DNA from: Cladopsammia gracilis
Taxonomy: Eukaryota; Cnidaria; Anthozoa; Scleractinia; Dendrophylliidae
Assembly: GCA_022457155.1 (NCBI GenBank)
Contig: JAJGOT010000167.1
Location: 1,385,001 to 1,449,000 of the forward strand
DNA: 64,000 nucleotides
Direction of reading: 5' to 3'
Below are positions 51,692 to 63,255 of this stretch, piece after piece. The notes under the pieces were generated by a model. The model was not told the DNA's origin, searched no databases, and saw only the letters and a list, made by a program, of their open reading frames with translations. A program made the translations under genes and the position numbers. Numbering within the stretch: the stretch's first letter is position 1; every line of letters begins with the position of its first letter.

Positions 51692-52330
51692 CTGAGGAAA
51701 CTAACTAACAGGCATTATTGACATGGCTTCTTGCTGTTCCATAATAGACGGTTGGTCTCAATAAATTGATGACTTCTTAAGTAGTAAAGGCACAGTGTAG
51801 TGGCTAGTGGTTTGAGGTCTGGTCCTTAGACAAGAAACTTTACTCCACATTGTCTCCACCCAGGTGTACAAATGGGTAACGGCGACAAAATGCTGGGGGT
51901 AACCCTGCAATGGACTAGCATCCCATTCAGAGCAATACTCCCAGTTGCTTCGTGCTACAGAAACCGGGTTAAGATCTGGCCGAGTGGGTACCCTGTGGCT
52001 CGTGTGCGTCCTTACCTTACCTTTCTTACTGTAAGTTGCATTTATTTTGAGGGAATTCAAGTATGAAGTTAAGGATTCTCTTTGATCTCTGTCCTTGGCA
52101 ATCCAACAAGTCCCCCAGAACCTAGTTTTCATTTTACTTTTCTCCAAAATGACTGTGCATTTTCTATTTTTTTACATCAGTTATATTTAAAAGCAGGGTA
52201 ACTAGTACATAATGAAAGTGATAGTTATAAGATATTAAAACAGAAAAGATTACCTCGTCCTTTCTGTATGAACTTGTCTTGCATTTCACAGTCCCATGAA
52301 AATATTTTACTTTGATTTTTGATGTCTTCG
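42772..52330 (-). CDS. PWWP3A/MUM1-like gene, duplicated exon block copy A
   Basis: Nine exons, in gene order: 52254-52330, 51465-51536, 49958-51268, 49546-49610, 44438-44514, 43901-43967, 43696-43783, 43293-43328 and 42772-42901. All are phase-compatible and total 1923 nt (641 codons). The long third exon encodes a basic, low-complexity region with nine near-identical 20-residue repeats (GSWRKPSQNESKTLSPEEKK) and a KRKRK/KKKK-type nuclear signal. The next three exons build a PWWP domain: FSVSDIVWAKYYTEPYWPAL, then KRVVTGKRKSDRK, IIVQFLGWDKC and FKIQPKKLVHFACDPSQRAE. PWWP domains bind methylated histone tails and DNA. An acidic tail (FEIFEDEDDNQDDGG) follows. Copy A joins to the single-copy 3' exons. 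It carries Asn where copy B has His at the start of the long exon. Confidence 0.78.
42935..43115. repeat. Minisatellite of GGCATGCAAGCAAACAAGCA type (intron)
   Basis: Alternating units of GGCATGCAAGCAAACAAGCA and GGCATGCAAGCACACTTGCA fill this part of the intron between the 36-nt and 130-nt exons. The array is duplicated identically at 53446-53626. It gives rise to spurious Lys/Cys-rich frames on both strands. Confidence 0.85.
46341..48376. mobile_element. Nested element with GGGACGGACCATTAGAAAT ends
   Basis: The left end TAGGGACGGACCATTAGAAA with TTGGGAGGGG is matched in reverse complement by CCCCTCCCAGGATTTCTAAT and GGTCCACCCCTTA at the right. Both ends carry short A-tracts alternating with TCCTGCA words. 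Removing the hAT-like insertion inside leaves about 1.1 kb, too short for a transposase and with no recognised frame. The duplicate is at about 56852-58886. Confidence 0.65.
46649..47567. mobile_element. Non-autonomous hAT-like element, about 920 bp
   Basis: The ends CAGGGGCGGATTTAGG and CCTGGATCCGCCCCTG are inverted repeats of the CAGGG type, flanked on both sides by AACAT. Subterminal GGGCATGCCCCCGAACCCCC and GGCCCCC words are typical of this repeat type. The frames inside (46756-47016, 47293-47499) lack hAT transposase motifs. The duplicate is at 57159-58077. Confidence 0.7.
49031..49147. repeat. 117-bp palindrome
   Basis: AACAGTTATTCATC, GCCGAATATGAGCTGATAT and AACCAAC at the left return in reverse order and complement at the right (GTTGGTT, ATATCAGCTCATATTCGGC, GATGAATAACTGTT), with a short GC-rich loop. 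Duplicated at 59541-59657. Confidence 0.85.
51617..51692. repeat. (CAT)n microsatellite
   Basis: An uninterrupted run of CAT units lies in the intron between exons a and b of the duplicated block. The copy at about 62127-62205 is longer by one unit, one of the few differences between the two duplication units. Confidence 0.95.
51775..51985 (-). repeat. Dispersed SINE-like repeat, copy 3 (and duplicate)
   Basis: Its reverse complement contains CCCATTTGTACACCTGGGTG, GTGGAGTAAAGTTTCTTGTC and TAAGGACCAGACCTCAAACC, matching the copies at 3955 and 10080. The duplicated version lies at about 62288-62498. Confidence 0.55.
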
Positions 52331-53282
52331 CTGTACAATAAGAATTGAAGCAGGATTACAAACAATCATGGAAGACTGATGCTACTAATTATAAATTAAC
52401 CTCCCTTTAAAAAAATTAAAACTGCTAACATCAGTGCCAGCAATGTTTCATTCAACATGTCTTTCTCCGTTTAAACCCCAATAGTGATTAGCATCTAATT
52501 TCTCCTTGTAATATCAAAGCTTAGTGAATGAGACACTAACAGCTCATCCCCAGTCGTCTCTCTTTCTCCTGTTAATATTAACAAGAGAAGCGTGGCCGAA
52601 AACGAAAGAAATTGGAAAAATCAGGCTTACATCAAGAACCACCCAAACCTGCACTTTAAAGAGTATTACGGTATTTTTCATAGTTTCTGGAGTGGGGAAT
52701 TACCTTTCGCATCTGGAACAGGCAAAATATATATGCGAAAGCCTTATGTACTGGTCAGCGGAATTACCTAGAAAAGTTACAGCTGAGTCCCCGTCTGCTA
52801 TAACCCGTTCAACGCTTATGTATTTACGAGTTAAAAATGCAAAGTGCGATTTCATGTTGCGTTTCCACAGGAGTGGTTTCACATCAAACACGGCTTCACC
52901 ACATTGGGAACTCATCGAAAACGATACCGTTTCGGTGATGATGGTGAAAAACGTCAACCTCCGATCTCGACAGGGTTTTTCAAAACGACACAGTAAATAA
53001 ATTTCAGTAACACGAAAAATTGGTCTTATTAACTGAGATGAAGGTAAATTGGCCACTGTAAAGGGATTTAAAAGCTGACGTTACGAGCGCTCGCCCTTTG
53101 TTAGAGAAAATCAAGGAGTTGTGGGTTGTTTATATATTAAACGGTAGAGCTACGCTATTGGTGGAAACATGGTCACACGAACAACAAAAATAAATTAGTT
53201 GAAGGAAAAACGTCCATTGACTCAATGTTTTTATGAATGAATGAATGAATGAATGAATGAATATGATTTATTAAAATCTTAC

Positions 53283-56200
53283 TTCTTAGCTCTCAAAGAT
53301 TTCCTACATTCAAACAGACTTGAGGTTTGTCGAGGAAGATCTTCTTCCGTTTCTTTTCCAACTCCACCATCATCTTGATTATCATCTTCATCTTCAAAAA
53401 TTTCGAAATCGGCTGTAAACACAGAAAACCACCAAAACTCAGTTTAAGCAAGCAAACTTACAAAAAGGCATGCAAGCAAACAAGCATAAAGGCATGCAAG
53501 CACACTTGCAAAAAGGCATGCAAGCAAAACAAGCGTAAATGCATGCAAGCACACTTGCAAAAAGGCATGCAAGCAAACAAGCATAAAGGCATGCAAGCAC
53601 ACTTGCAGAAAGGCATACAAGTAAACAAGCTAGTAGTAAACAACAAAAATACACAAACAAACGAGTAAGTAAACCAGAAAGCAAACAACAATTTTATATA
53701 CCGTTTCTACATGTGGTAAAAGAGATAGTTTTCTTATTTGGTAAATTTTTAAACTTCAAGATTTAAACAAAAAAGACATGTTAATTTGATTGGTATTGGT
53801 TACCGTAATCCACTTCGTCATCAAGACTTTTTCCAAGAGCTGAAAAAAATTAAACATGTTTTGGATTAGAACAACGGACAGGATTACATACATGTGTAAG
53901 TTAGAGCTGGTTCCTACTGGCGACGTAATCGGAAGCGGAGTCAGAAGCATAAGGAACCTTACGTTCTAGTGTAACCAAAAAACAGAGTGGCAATCGGAAT
54001 CGAAAGCTTGAAGGAATTCCGCTTCTGCTTCCATCGTTCACTATCCGCTTTCAACGTTTTGATTTCCACCAGATCGTAACTTTCTTGCGATTCCGTCTCT
54101 AGTGGGGACCAGCCCTGAAGAGTCAGCATACATTCTAATCAGAGCAGAGAAGAGCAAAGCAGTTTTTAATTAACTATAATATTATATTTTTGCTTTGGAA
54201 TCCAACCTTTTCGATTTAACAAGTCTTCAGCTTCGATTAACGCTTCATCAAAAAGATCCTGAAGTTCTTTGCCCTTGAGTCTGTCTTTTACTCCCTGTGG
54301 AACCACAAAATTCACATATTAAAATGATACCCATCAACGAAAATCAATTAAGTTCAGTTAATTTTTATACAGTTAAATAAATTTAATTTAAATTAAAAAT
54401 ACAGTACTCACCAAGAATTCAGCTCTCTGACTCGGATCACAAGCAAAGTGAACTAATTTCTTGGGTTGAATTTTAAACCTGCATATATATAAAACCTTGA
54501 GTAAGATGTATACACTGTATTGGTGTTCGAGGCTGTAGAATATACAATGTAAGTTTGGTATACTGTTGACCTAACTACATGTACAATCAAAAAATAAAAT
54601 ACTATTACAAAGAAATTACTATTTGGTTATGTGTCTGGTAACTGCAAAGTTCAGACAAAAAAACCTTTGTTTAGGATGGTCTGTCTCTAGGACAGTTTTT
54701 TCAAGTAGATTAACATTTCTTCTGTTTTCACTAATTTGCTAAATCCTGTTCATTATTTAAAATTCAGTGCTGTTGGGATTAAATTTAACATTTTTGTTAA
54801 CTTTCCGTTTAATTTTTATTAATTTTCCACTTCTAAATTTACTGCATTCCACCAACTGGTTGGTAATTTTCACATTTACTTGTCTTGAGATTGTGAATGC
54901 CATGGAAAATAACACTTAATGATCATAATTATTATTTACTGAACTTACAGGCACTTATCCCAACCAAGAAACTGTACAATGATTTTTCTGTCACTTTTGC
55001 GTTTGCCAGTAACCACCCTTTTGATCTGCAACAAAGAGAGAGAGAAACTGGACATCAACAAATAACACCATAAAATACTTAGTCAAGTTATCAGAAAAGT
55101 AACTTCTACAATAGATGGCAATTGGGCCAAGTCAGGTCTGTGCTCCACCTCCAGCAGCACCTGGGTACCTCTGGCTACTAACATTCGTCTTGAGATTGTC
55201 TAAATGGCGTGGGTGGGTGGGTCGTGCGTCGTAGGTCGTGCGTCATGGGATATTTTTTATGCTGCTTTCAAAGGCCCTCAGGTAAAGGCAATTCGTAATT
55301 TCTGTTGTTTAAGAAAGTCAATATATTTGGCAGTGAAAACGGCTCTAAATGATCTTTTTGCATTCATCCGAAGTTGTTCATTTATGTTGTTAACAGAATC
55401 CTTGTTATTATGGTTCACACCATTTTAGTTGATGTGAAAGACCGAATGATTACTTCGACCATGTGATCAAGTTTGGACTCTGTCAAATCATACTAAGACT
55501 ATCTTATTACGCTTACCAATTGTAGCCATTTCCTGGAGCAGATCGATTATCAATCTCCAAACCGACAACAAGAGCTTGCAAAACGACTTTGGCAATACAA
55601 TTTATCGGGCATCGAGAGTTTTGTTTAGGATGTTATTACCCTGTTACTGTTGTAAGGAAACGGAAGAGGTAATGAGGAGGGAATTTATTTGTGGATATGG
55701 AGGTACAGTAGAAGGAAACTTATGTCGTAACGTTTTTGCAGGGTTTAAGAATATACTGTGATTAAAAATGCAAAGTTTTTGCAACTATTTCATTAATGTT
55801 TGCTAACACTTTTGACTCGCCTTGGTGATTTGCCTGCAGTCGGTCTATCATTCTGTTTTATTGGATATTAAGTAGTGTCACGAGTCAGATTTTTGAGGCA
55901 GTACAACAACAAGTTTTATTGGTCATAGCTGACTGATTACCATGCAGATTACAAGTACATTCCTAGTCAGCCAAGCGAAGGTTACTAACGACCAACTCAT
56001 ATTTATGCTGAATTTATGAATCATGCTTGCGGCATGCTTGGCATGGGATAGCGATTTGCATAATTGAAGTAGTCGCACATGGCAAAGAATCAGAGCTGGA
56101 ATTCTTGCGTTTACTTGAGCGAATAAGTAAATAAATAAATGATTGTCTGGTAAAATTGGAGAATTGTAGCAGGGCTTGAAAGCGTACAATTGCGTTTTAG

Positions 56201-59200
56201 GGTTCCGCGGCGGATGGCAACACAATATCACTCGATTCACTCAGAACTCAACATGTTTAATAATGCTCGCCATGTGATACAAAGATGGCCGCCAACAACT
56301 CTATCCATGATGCTTTGTGGTTTAAAACATACGCATACATGAACTTTTAATACAGGAACATTACAAGGGTAACTTTATAAAAGTATTTTCCTGTTAATTT
56401 TTCCCGCCGTCATTTTGTTTTTCACCCCCAGTGCCTCTTGGCATTCCGTAAAATACAAATGGCACAGGTCATTGCTGTTCCGTTTCCTTCAGTAAGGAAA
56501 GTCCAGTACCATTTGTCGGAAAATTCTGACCAGAAATTCCATTCAAATGGCAAGCGCTCATTGTGACATGCCTTCGGTTGTTCCGTTTCGTTCGTTTCGG
56601 TGGTTTCGTTTCGTTATTTCGGGTTTTAGTACATGCCAGGTTTTCTTTTCAGAACAACGTTCAAGAATGATCGTCATAGAAATTGGTTTTAACTGTCTTA
56701 CTCACAATCGCCATGATGAACTGCTACTGCAAGGCTTTCCGTGAACGTGTAGATTTCATCTACATTTTTAACCTATCATACTTGAGCATTCCCACGCTAC
56801 CAATTGGATAGAGACAATACGTTCGGAAAAAAATTCCAAGGTCGTACCAGTTAGGGACGGACCATTAGAAATCTTGGGAGGGGGGGTGACAATTCCCAAA
56901 AAAAAAATCCTGCAAAGGAAAATTGTCTCAAAAAAAATTCGTGCAAGCAGTTGACCATAAAAAAATAAAATCCTGCAAGCCAACTGGTTATATATACATT
57001 TATTTATTTATTTATTTATTTATTTATTTTAAACTGGAACATATGAGAGTATGACATGCTCTCTGGTAGTAAAATTCATCAAAAAGCAACTTCAGGTTGA
57101 GTCAAATGCTGTCAAAAATTACCTGCCTCAAAGGTCTATCTGGTACATGTACCAACATCAGGGGCGGATTTAGGGGTGGGCCGAGGGGGCCGCGGCCCCC
57201 CCTTTTGCCTGGGATTATTATTATTTTTTTAATATTTTAGTTAGCAACGTCTGTCAGATGGTATTTTGCAGCTTTTGCTTTGTTTCCTGAGATATATTTC
57301 CTTTATTATCAATATGAACATTATCAAGCGTTGTTCGAATCAACCCGCCTTTATAAACAAGTTTCAAGAATGTTTACAGAAGCACCATGGGAGAAGACCG
57401 CCTCAACTGTTGCTGCTCTTTGTTCACAATGACGTAGCTTTAGATTATGGTGCAATTGTTGACGACTATGCCAAGGGTAACCAGAGAAGGATGACATTAA
57501 TCAACCCCTGCAGTGACTCTTCTTAAAGTCATTTCCACGGGATATTTCGTTTGTTTAATTTGTTTTTGAAAAATTATCTTAAAATCTGTCATCCGAAGCC
57601 TTCATTTTTGGTCACAAATGTTCCCAGAATGCATGCAGTATAGCATCAATTTTCCGGGGGGAAATGTTGCTGCTTTCGCGCGAGGTTGCGTTCTCGCCGC
57701 AATTGCTAGCTATTGCTGTGGCTCATTTTTGATTTAGTATTATTGTTAAGTTGGAAAAGGTCATGTCATTCATCAAAACACGCATCATTTTAAAAGTGTT
57801 TATTGTACTTCTTTGACAACCACACCTTTATTTTATTAAATATTTCAGCATTTCTTGTTCAATATGGAATCCAAGCAATTGATAAATTTAGGCGTCCAGA
57901 ATGCACCAGATTGCATCTCCGAGTACTCCAATTATCAAAATTTTTCGGGGGGGCATGCCCCCGAACCCCCCTAGATTGTCACGCCTTTGGCGCTCCTGAT
58001 GGGCGCTAACGCGCCCATATTGTCACTATAAAAATTGCTCCGGCCCCCTCTTTATAGATTTCCTGGATCCGCCCCTGAACATCTTAAATTAAAACCTTGT
58101 TTATGTACATATTTGAAAACACTGTAAACATCATGAAATATGTAACCTGCTCTACTACACGCAAGTATTTTTTTAAAATACATTACAGATTGTCCAACCG
58201 TCCCGATTTCGTCGAGATTACCCCGATTTTGCTTGAAAATCCCGAATCCCGACCAATGTGATCGGGATAGGAAAAATCCCGATTTTGACATCCGGTTCTG
58301 TCATTTTCGTCAAATTCTCATAATACTCACTATACAAAAAGACGAAATTGCGTATACTTAACTCTGATATCCAGATAAACTAAAGAAACAGCAAGAAATA
58401 TAAAATGAAATCGAGTACTTGTATGTGGAGCCACACAAAGAGACGCAAAGCGACGAGAAGCCACATCAATTTGCCAAACATTTTTGACAGAAATTGTTGT
58501 CTCAGAACACTAGAAATGGAGTTTCAGAGCATCCAGATTTCAAAGTTTTCTGGTGGGGCATGCCCCCAGACCCCCCTAGCGGCTCGCGCCTTCGGCGCTC
58601 GACCACTCAATCTCAATTCTTATTTCTCGCCATTTTTTAGGCAAAGGTTCCACAGTCTGACTTAAATATACTCTCCAGCGTTTAATACCAAAAATGGATT
58701 GGGCCAGGTATAAAACAAAAAATTGGAGCTTGCATGCATTTATAAAGAAGATCTCAGAAAAAAAAAACCTGCAGGCTTGCACCTCCCGAAAAAAAAAATC
58801 CTGCAGGAAACTCGGGCCGAAAAAAAAATTCATACACTGAAAAATTTTTGACCCCCCTCCCAGGATTTCTAATGGTCCACCCCTTAGGCTTTGTTAACGA
58901 CAAGAGCCTACTTTATTGTTCCGTTTTATTTCCTTTTTAGAAGATGTTATAAAAATAGAATAACAATATTGACGACATTGATGCAACGTTGATATTTTAA
59001 GTCCTAAGAAGGCTCGTTTTTTGGATGTCTGGCAAACGTCGATTATGGATAAATTGTTTTTCACTTGATTAAGCCGTAGGCCGTTATATCTTGTTTTAGT
59101 AAATTTTTACCTATCGATAATGATTTTCTAGATTTCTGATTGGTCCAACCACTACCGATCTGAGTCGTTATTGGTTAATTTGCCCAAATATGGAAAAATG

Positions 59201-62127
59201 ATGAAGAAATACGCGAAAAAAATTGTTTCCCTCGTCGCGGAAAAAAAAATTGCGACATTCGGGGAGCACGTGCACGTGGCGAGCAAATCTTTCCTCGTCC
59301 GCAATATTAAATTTCCACAATTCTAACGTTCAAATCCATAACCATTTCGGCTAGTCCGAATAAAACCTATTTTTGAAGGAAACTACTTTGGAAAGAAACA
59401 TTCTTTTCGATCTCGCCGATTGTTAGCATTTACTCACTGTGACACTTGTTCACTGACATGACAGTCGTGTATTTTTTTTTTTGGAGTGGAAATATTTTTT
59501 TTCCAATTTCCGGTTATTTGAGTGTTTGAAAATTTACTAAAACAGTTATTCATCTCGACCTCGCCGAATATGAGCTGATATATAACCAACTCGGCGCGGC
59601 ACCTCGTTGGTTAAAAATATCAGCTCATATTCGGCTCGTCCTGGATGAATAACTGTTAAATATCTTCAAACTGCGAGTTGAGAGTAGGATACGGAACTCC
59701 GCAAAAAAAATTAAAATAAAGTGCATATCATCTGGAATTCTTTTTTATCAACTCTTTTTGCAAAAAATAAAACAGGATGCACGACGCACGACCCACGACG
59801 CACGACGTAATACCCACGACCCATCCACGCACGCCATTTAGTTTCTCCCATTCGTCTTTGGGCAACTAGAAAAAACTGACTTCTTGCATGAAGCGTGTTG
59901 CACTCCCCAGATTTCATAGTTTTGCGCCTTTGGACTCTCTGTGATTCTTCTAAGAGCAGAGCCTTGCAAGCACAGTTTGCATTTTGCAGGACTGTCTTGT
60001 GAAACAGTGAAAACAAATAATGTGTTTACAAGGTTATTTAAGAGAATAGACTTACCAATGCTGGCCAATACGGTTCTGTATAATACTTGGCCCAGACAAT
60101 ATCACTGACAGAAAACTCGTCTAAAACAAGACACAATTAAAAAGATAGAAACCATAATGTGACCCCACAGGCATGGGTTGGGTGAAAGAGCTATTTTGTA
60201 TCACCATAAGGTATCCACAATGATATGTATTGAAGAAATCAAATATACTGTAAGGTAAGTTTCAAGATGGTCTTTTTATATAAGGCTAAACAATATGATA
60301 CCATAAGTTTAAATTGACAAATAATTTTGCACATTTACTTCCTAAAAGTAAAAGAAGATGACATTTTAAAAACATTTCTAATTTGCATTCAGGGCAACAT
60401 TCACTATACAACTTTCCCATTCAGTCAAAAATACATTGAACATCCAGCCATCTCATATGAAACTTACTTGATTCCTGGCTGGGTGAAAATGGCTCTGCCA
60501 TTAACTCATCATCTGAGCTACCATCAGAGGACACACTACAGTCAGCACTAATGCCTGCTGCACTCTCTTTATCAGCTGTTTCAGTCCTACTGCGAACACC
60601 GTTCTCGCCATGCATTCCTGATTCCTTATTCTCTACACTGTCTTTATGACCATTTGTAAACATAATATTACTGGACAAATTGCGACTCTTCAAACTTTCC
60701 CCTGTTCTTCCTGTTTCATGGTCCAAGGCATCCTGATCACTAGGATTCCCTTTCTCTGATGACAACTTTTTCTTTTTAGGTTCAGTGTCTTCCATAAGAA
60801 GCTTTCTTTTTCTTTGTGTAGTCATAACAGGACTACATCTGACAGATAAACCTTTGCAAGTCCCACTCTTTTTCTTTGCTGGTGTTAACACCTTTGATTC
60901 ATTTTGAGAAGGCCTCCTCCAACTTCCCTTTTTTTCTTCTGGTGATAACGTTTTTGATTCATTTTGAGAAGGCTTCCTCCAACTTCCCTTTTTCTCTTCT
61001 GTTGATAACGTTTTTGATTCATTTTGAGAAGGCTTCCTCCAACTTCCCCTTTTCTCTTCTGGTGATAACGTTTTTGATTCATTTTGAGAAGGCTTCCTCC
61101 AACTTCCCTTTTTCTCTTCTGGTGATAACGTTTTTGATTCATTTTGAGAAGGCTTCCTCCAACTTCCCCTTTTCTCTTCTGGTGATAATGTTTTTGATTC
61201 ATCTTGTGAAGGCTTTCTTCTACTACAGGATTTCTCTGCTGGTGTTAATAACTTTGATTCATTTTGAGAAGACTTCCTCAAACTGACCTTATTCTTTGCT
61301 GGTGTTAATATCTTTGATTCATCTTGAGAAGACTTCCTCCGACTACCCCGTTTCTCAGCTGATGTTAGAGTCTTTAATTCATCTTGAGAAGACTTTCTCC
61401 TAGTGCTCTTTTTTCCTGTGGATGTTGAAACTTTTGAGTCGATCTGTGATGAAGAATCTACTTCATTCTTTTTACCTTTTAATCTACGTGCGGCATAACC
61501 TCTCTTTACAGTCACACTGTCTTTGCTAGTTCCAGCCCTATCTGATTCTATCAGAGAATGACTGCCTCCCACACCATTATTCTGCAGTGAAGGTTTATTT
61601 TCTTTTATTCTTGGCGACTGGCCCCCTGTTATAATTTGAGCATATACCGTCAAAAGCTTGGGACAACTGCCGTTCGTCAGGTGCTTTCTTGGGCTTTTTC
61701 TCAGTGAGCATGCCCCCGTTACTCCAACTCTGCTTTTCCTTTTGGCACCCAAATGATTTTCTGTTCCTCTATTTTCCTCTGTGAGTAAAAAGGGAGTAAA
61801 TTTAAATATCTGTAAAAAGCCAGGGTGTAAACATTCATATAGTTGCTGTATACAGTAAAGTAAAAAAAATTAATACCATAAGATTATAACATTTTATTTA
61901 AAAACAATCATGTTATGGTAGTTATTAGTACATTGGCTTTATGACAATCATTTTCCAATAGCATGTTAATTACTTACGCTGCATAACCAGGTTATCTGCT
62001 TCTGCAACAGCCTTGTTGAACTGCACCTTTCGTTGTTCATCTCTAAGACCTATAAAATAAAATTTAAAAAAAATTGAAATTTGCAAATTAGACTCTAACC
62101 CCCCCTTACATACATGTCATATTTTAA

Positions 62128-62204
<77 letters not shown>

Positions 62205-62843
62205 CTGAGGAAACTAACTAACAGGCATTATTGACATGGCTTCTTGCTGTTCCATAATAGACGGTTGGTCTCAATAAATTGATGACTTCTTAAGTAGTAA
62301 AGGCACAGTGTAGTGGCTAGTGGTTTGAGGTCTGGTCCTTAGACAAGAAACTTTACTCCACATTGTCTCCACCCAGGTGTACAAATGGGTAACGGCGACA
62401 AAATGCTGGGGGTAACCCTGCAATGGACTAGCATCCCATTCAGAGCAATACTCCCAGTTGCTTCGTGCTACAGAAACCGGGTTAAGATCTGGCCGAGTGG
62501 GTACCCTGTGGCTCGTGTGCGTCCTTACCTTACCTTTCTTACTGTAAGTTGCATTTATTTTGAGGGAATTCAAGTATGAAGTTAAGGATTCTCTTTGATC
62601 TCTGTCCTTGGCAATCCAACAAGTCCCCCAGAACCTAGTTTTCATTTTACTTTTCTCCAAAATGACTGTGCATTTTCTATTTTTTTACATCAGTTATATT
62701 TAAAAGCAGGGTAACTAGTACATAATGAAAGTGATAGTTATAAGATATTAAAACAGAAAAGATTACCTCGTCCTTTCTGTATGAACTTGTCTTGCATTTC
62801 ACAGTCCCATGAAAATATTTTACTTTGATTTTTGATGTCTTCG
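53283..62843 (-). CDS. PWWP3A/MUM1-like gene, duplicated exon block copy B (5' end outside window)
   Basis: Exons, in gene order: 62767-62843, 61978-62049, 60468-61778, 60056-60120, 54949-55025, 54412-54478, 54207-54294, 53804-53839 and 53283-53412. The first needs two bases from an upstream exon. None was recognised between 63111 and 64000, so the 5' end is probably beyond the window. Content is the same as copy A: EDIKNQSKIFSWDCEMQDKF, RDEQRKVQFNKAVAEADNLV, the 20-residue repeats, then a complete PWWP domain and acidic tail. The last exon ends with two bases (AA). The first exon of copy A starts with one (C), so copy B can splice to copy A in frame (RAK-N-EDIKNQ). All splice sites are identical in both copies. 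Confidence 0.76.
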
Positions 62844-63060
62844 CTGTACAATAAGAATTGAAGCAGGATTACAAACAATCATGGAAGACTGATGCTACTA
62901 ATTATAAATTAACCTCCCTTTAAAAAAATTAAAACTGCTAACATCAGTGCCAGCAATGTTTCATTCAACATGTCTTTCTCCGTTTAAACCCCAATAGTGA
63001 TTAGCATCTAATTTCTCCTTGTAATATCAAAGCTTAGTGAATGAGACACTAACAGCTCAT

Positions 63061-63255
63061 CCCCAGTCGTCTCTCTTTCTCCTGTTAATATTAACAAGAG
63101 AAGCGTGGCCGAGGGTGAGGGGTGAGGGGTGATGGGAAGTAGGAAAGAGAAGAGACTTTCCCATTCCTCCTTCCCATCACCCCCTTCGGTAGTGCTTCTC
63201 TTGTTCTGCATCTATACCCCACGCACCATCTTGCCAAGAGAGACGACTGCTGGGG
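63061..63255. repeat. Foldback element holding the right duplication breakpoint
   Basis: CCCCAGTCGTCTCTCT at the left and AGAGAGACGACTGCTGGGG at the right are inverted repeats. Inner arms AACAAGAGAAGC/GCTTCTCTTGTT and GGTGATGGGAAG/CTTCCCATCACC extend them. The first about 50 bp of the element also occur at 52548-52598, ending at the duplication junction, which shows the break occurred inside this element. Confidence 0.8.

Larger units (their letters stand above)
42088..63111. repeat. Direct tandem duplication, two units of about 10.51 kb
   Basis: Unit A is 42088-52598 and unit B is 52599-63111. The offset between the copies is 10,511, then 10,510 after a one-base shorter G-run at 56880, then 10,513 after one extra CAT unit near 62130. 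I found two substitutions near 47911 versus 58421 and one at 51245 versus 61755. All open frames elsewhere are identical between the copies. Left flank (GTGCTGAAAACG), junction (GGCCGAAAACG) and right flank (GGCCGAGGGTG) share 'GA' at the breakpoint. The unit contains nine exons of the PWWP3-like gene and all its intronic transposons. Confidence 0.95.

Noticed and set aside
42088..63111. Duplication as a simple assembly artefact
   Set aside because: It cannot be excluded, but a defined microhomology junction, a handful of point differences and differing simple-repeat lengths favour a real recent event. Kept as a finding with read-based tests.
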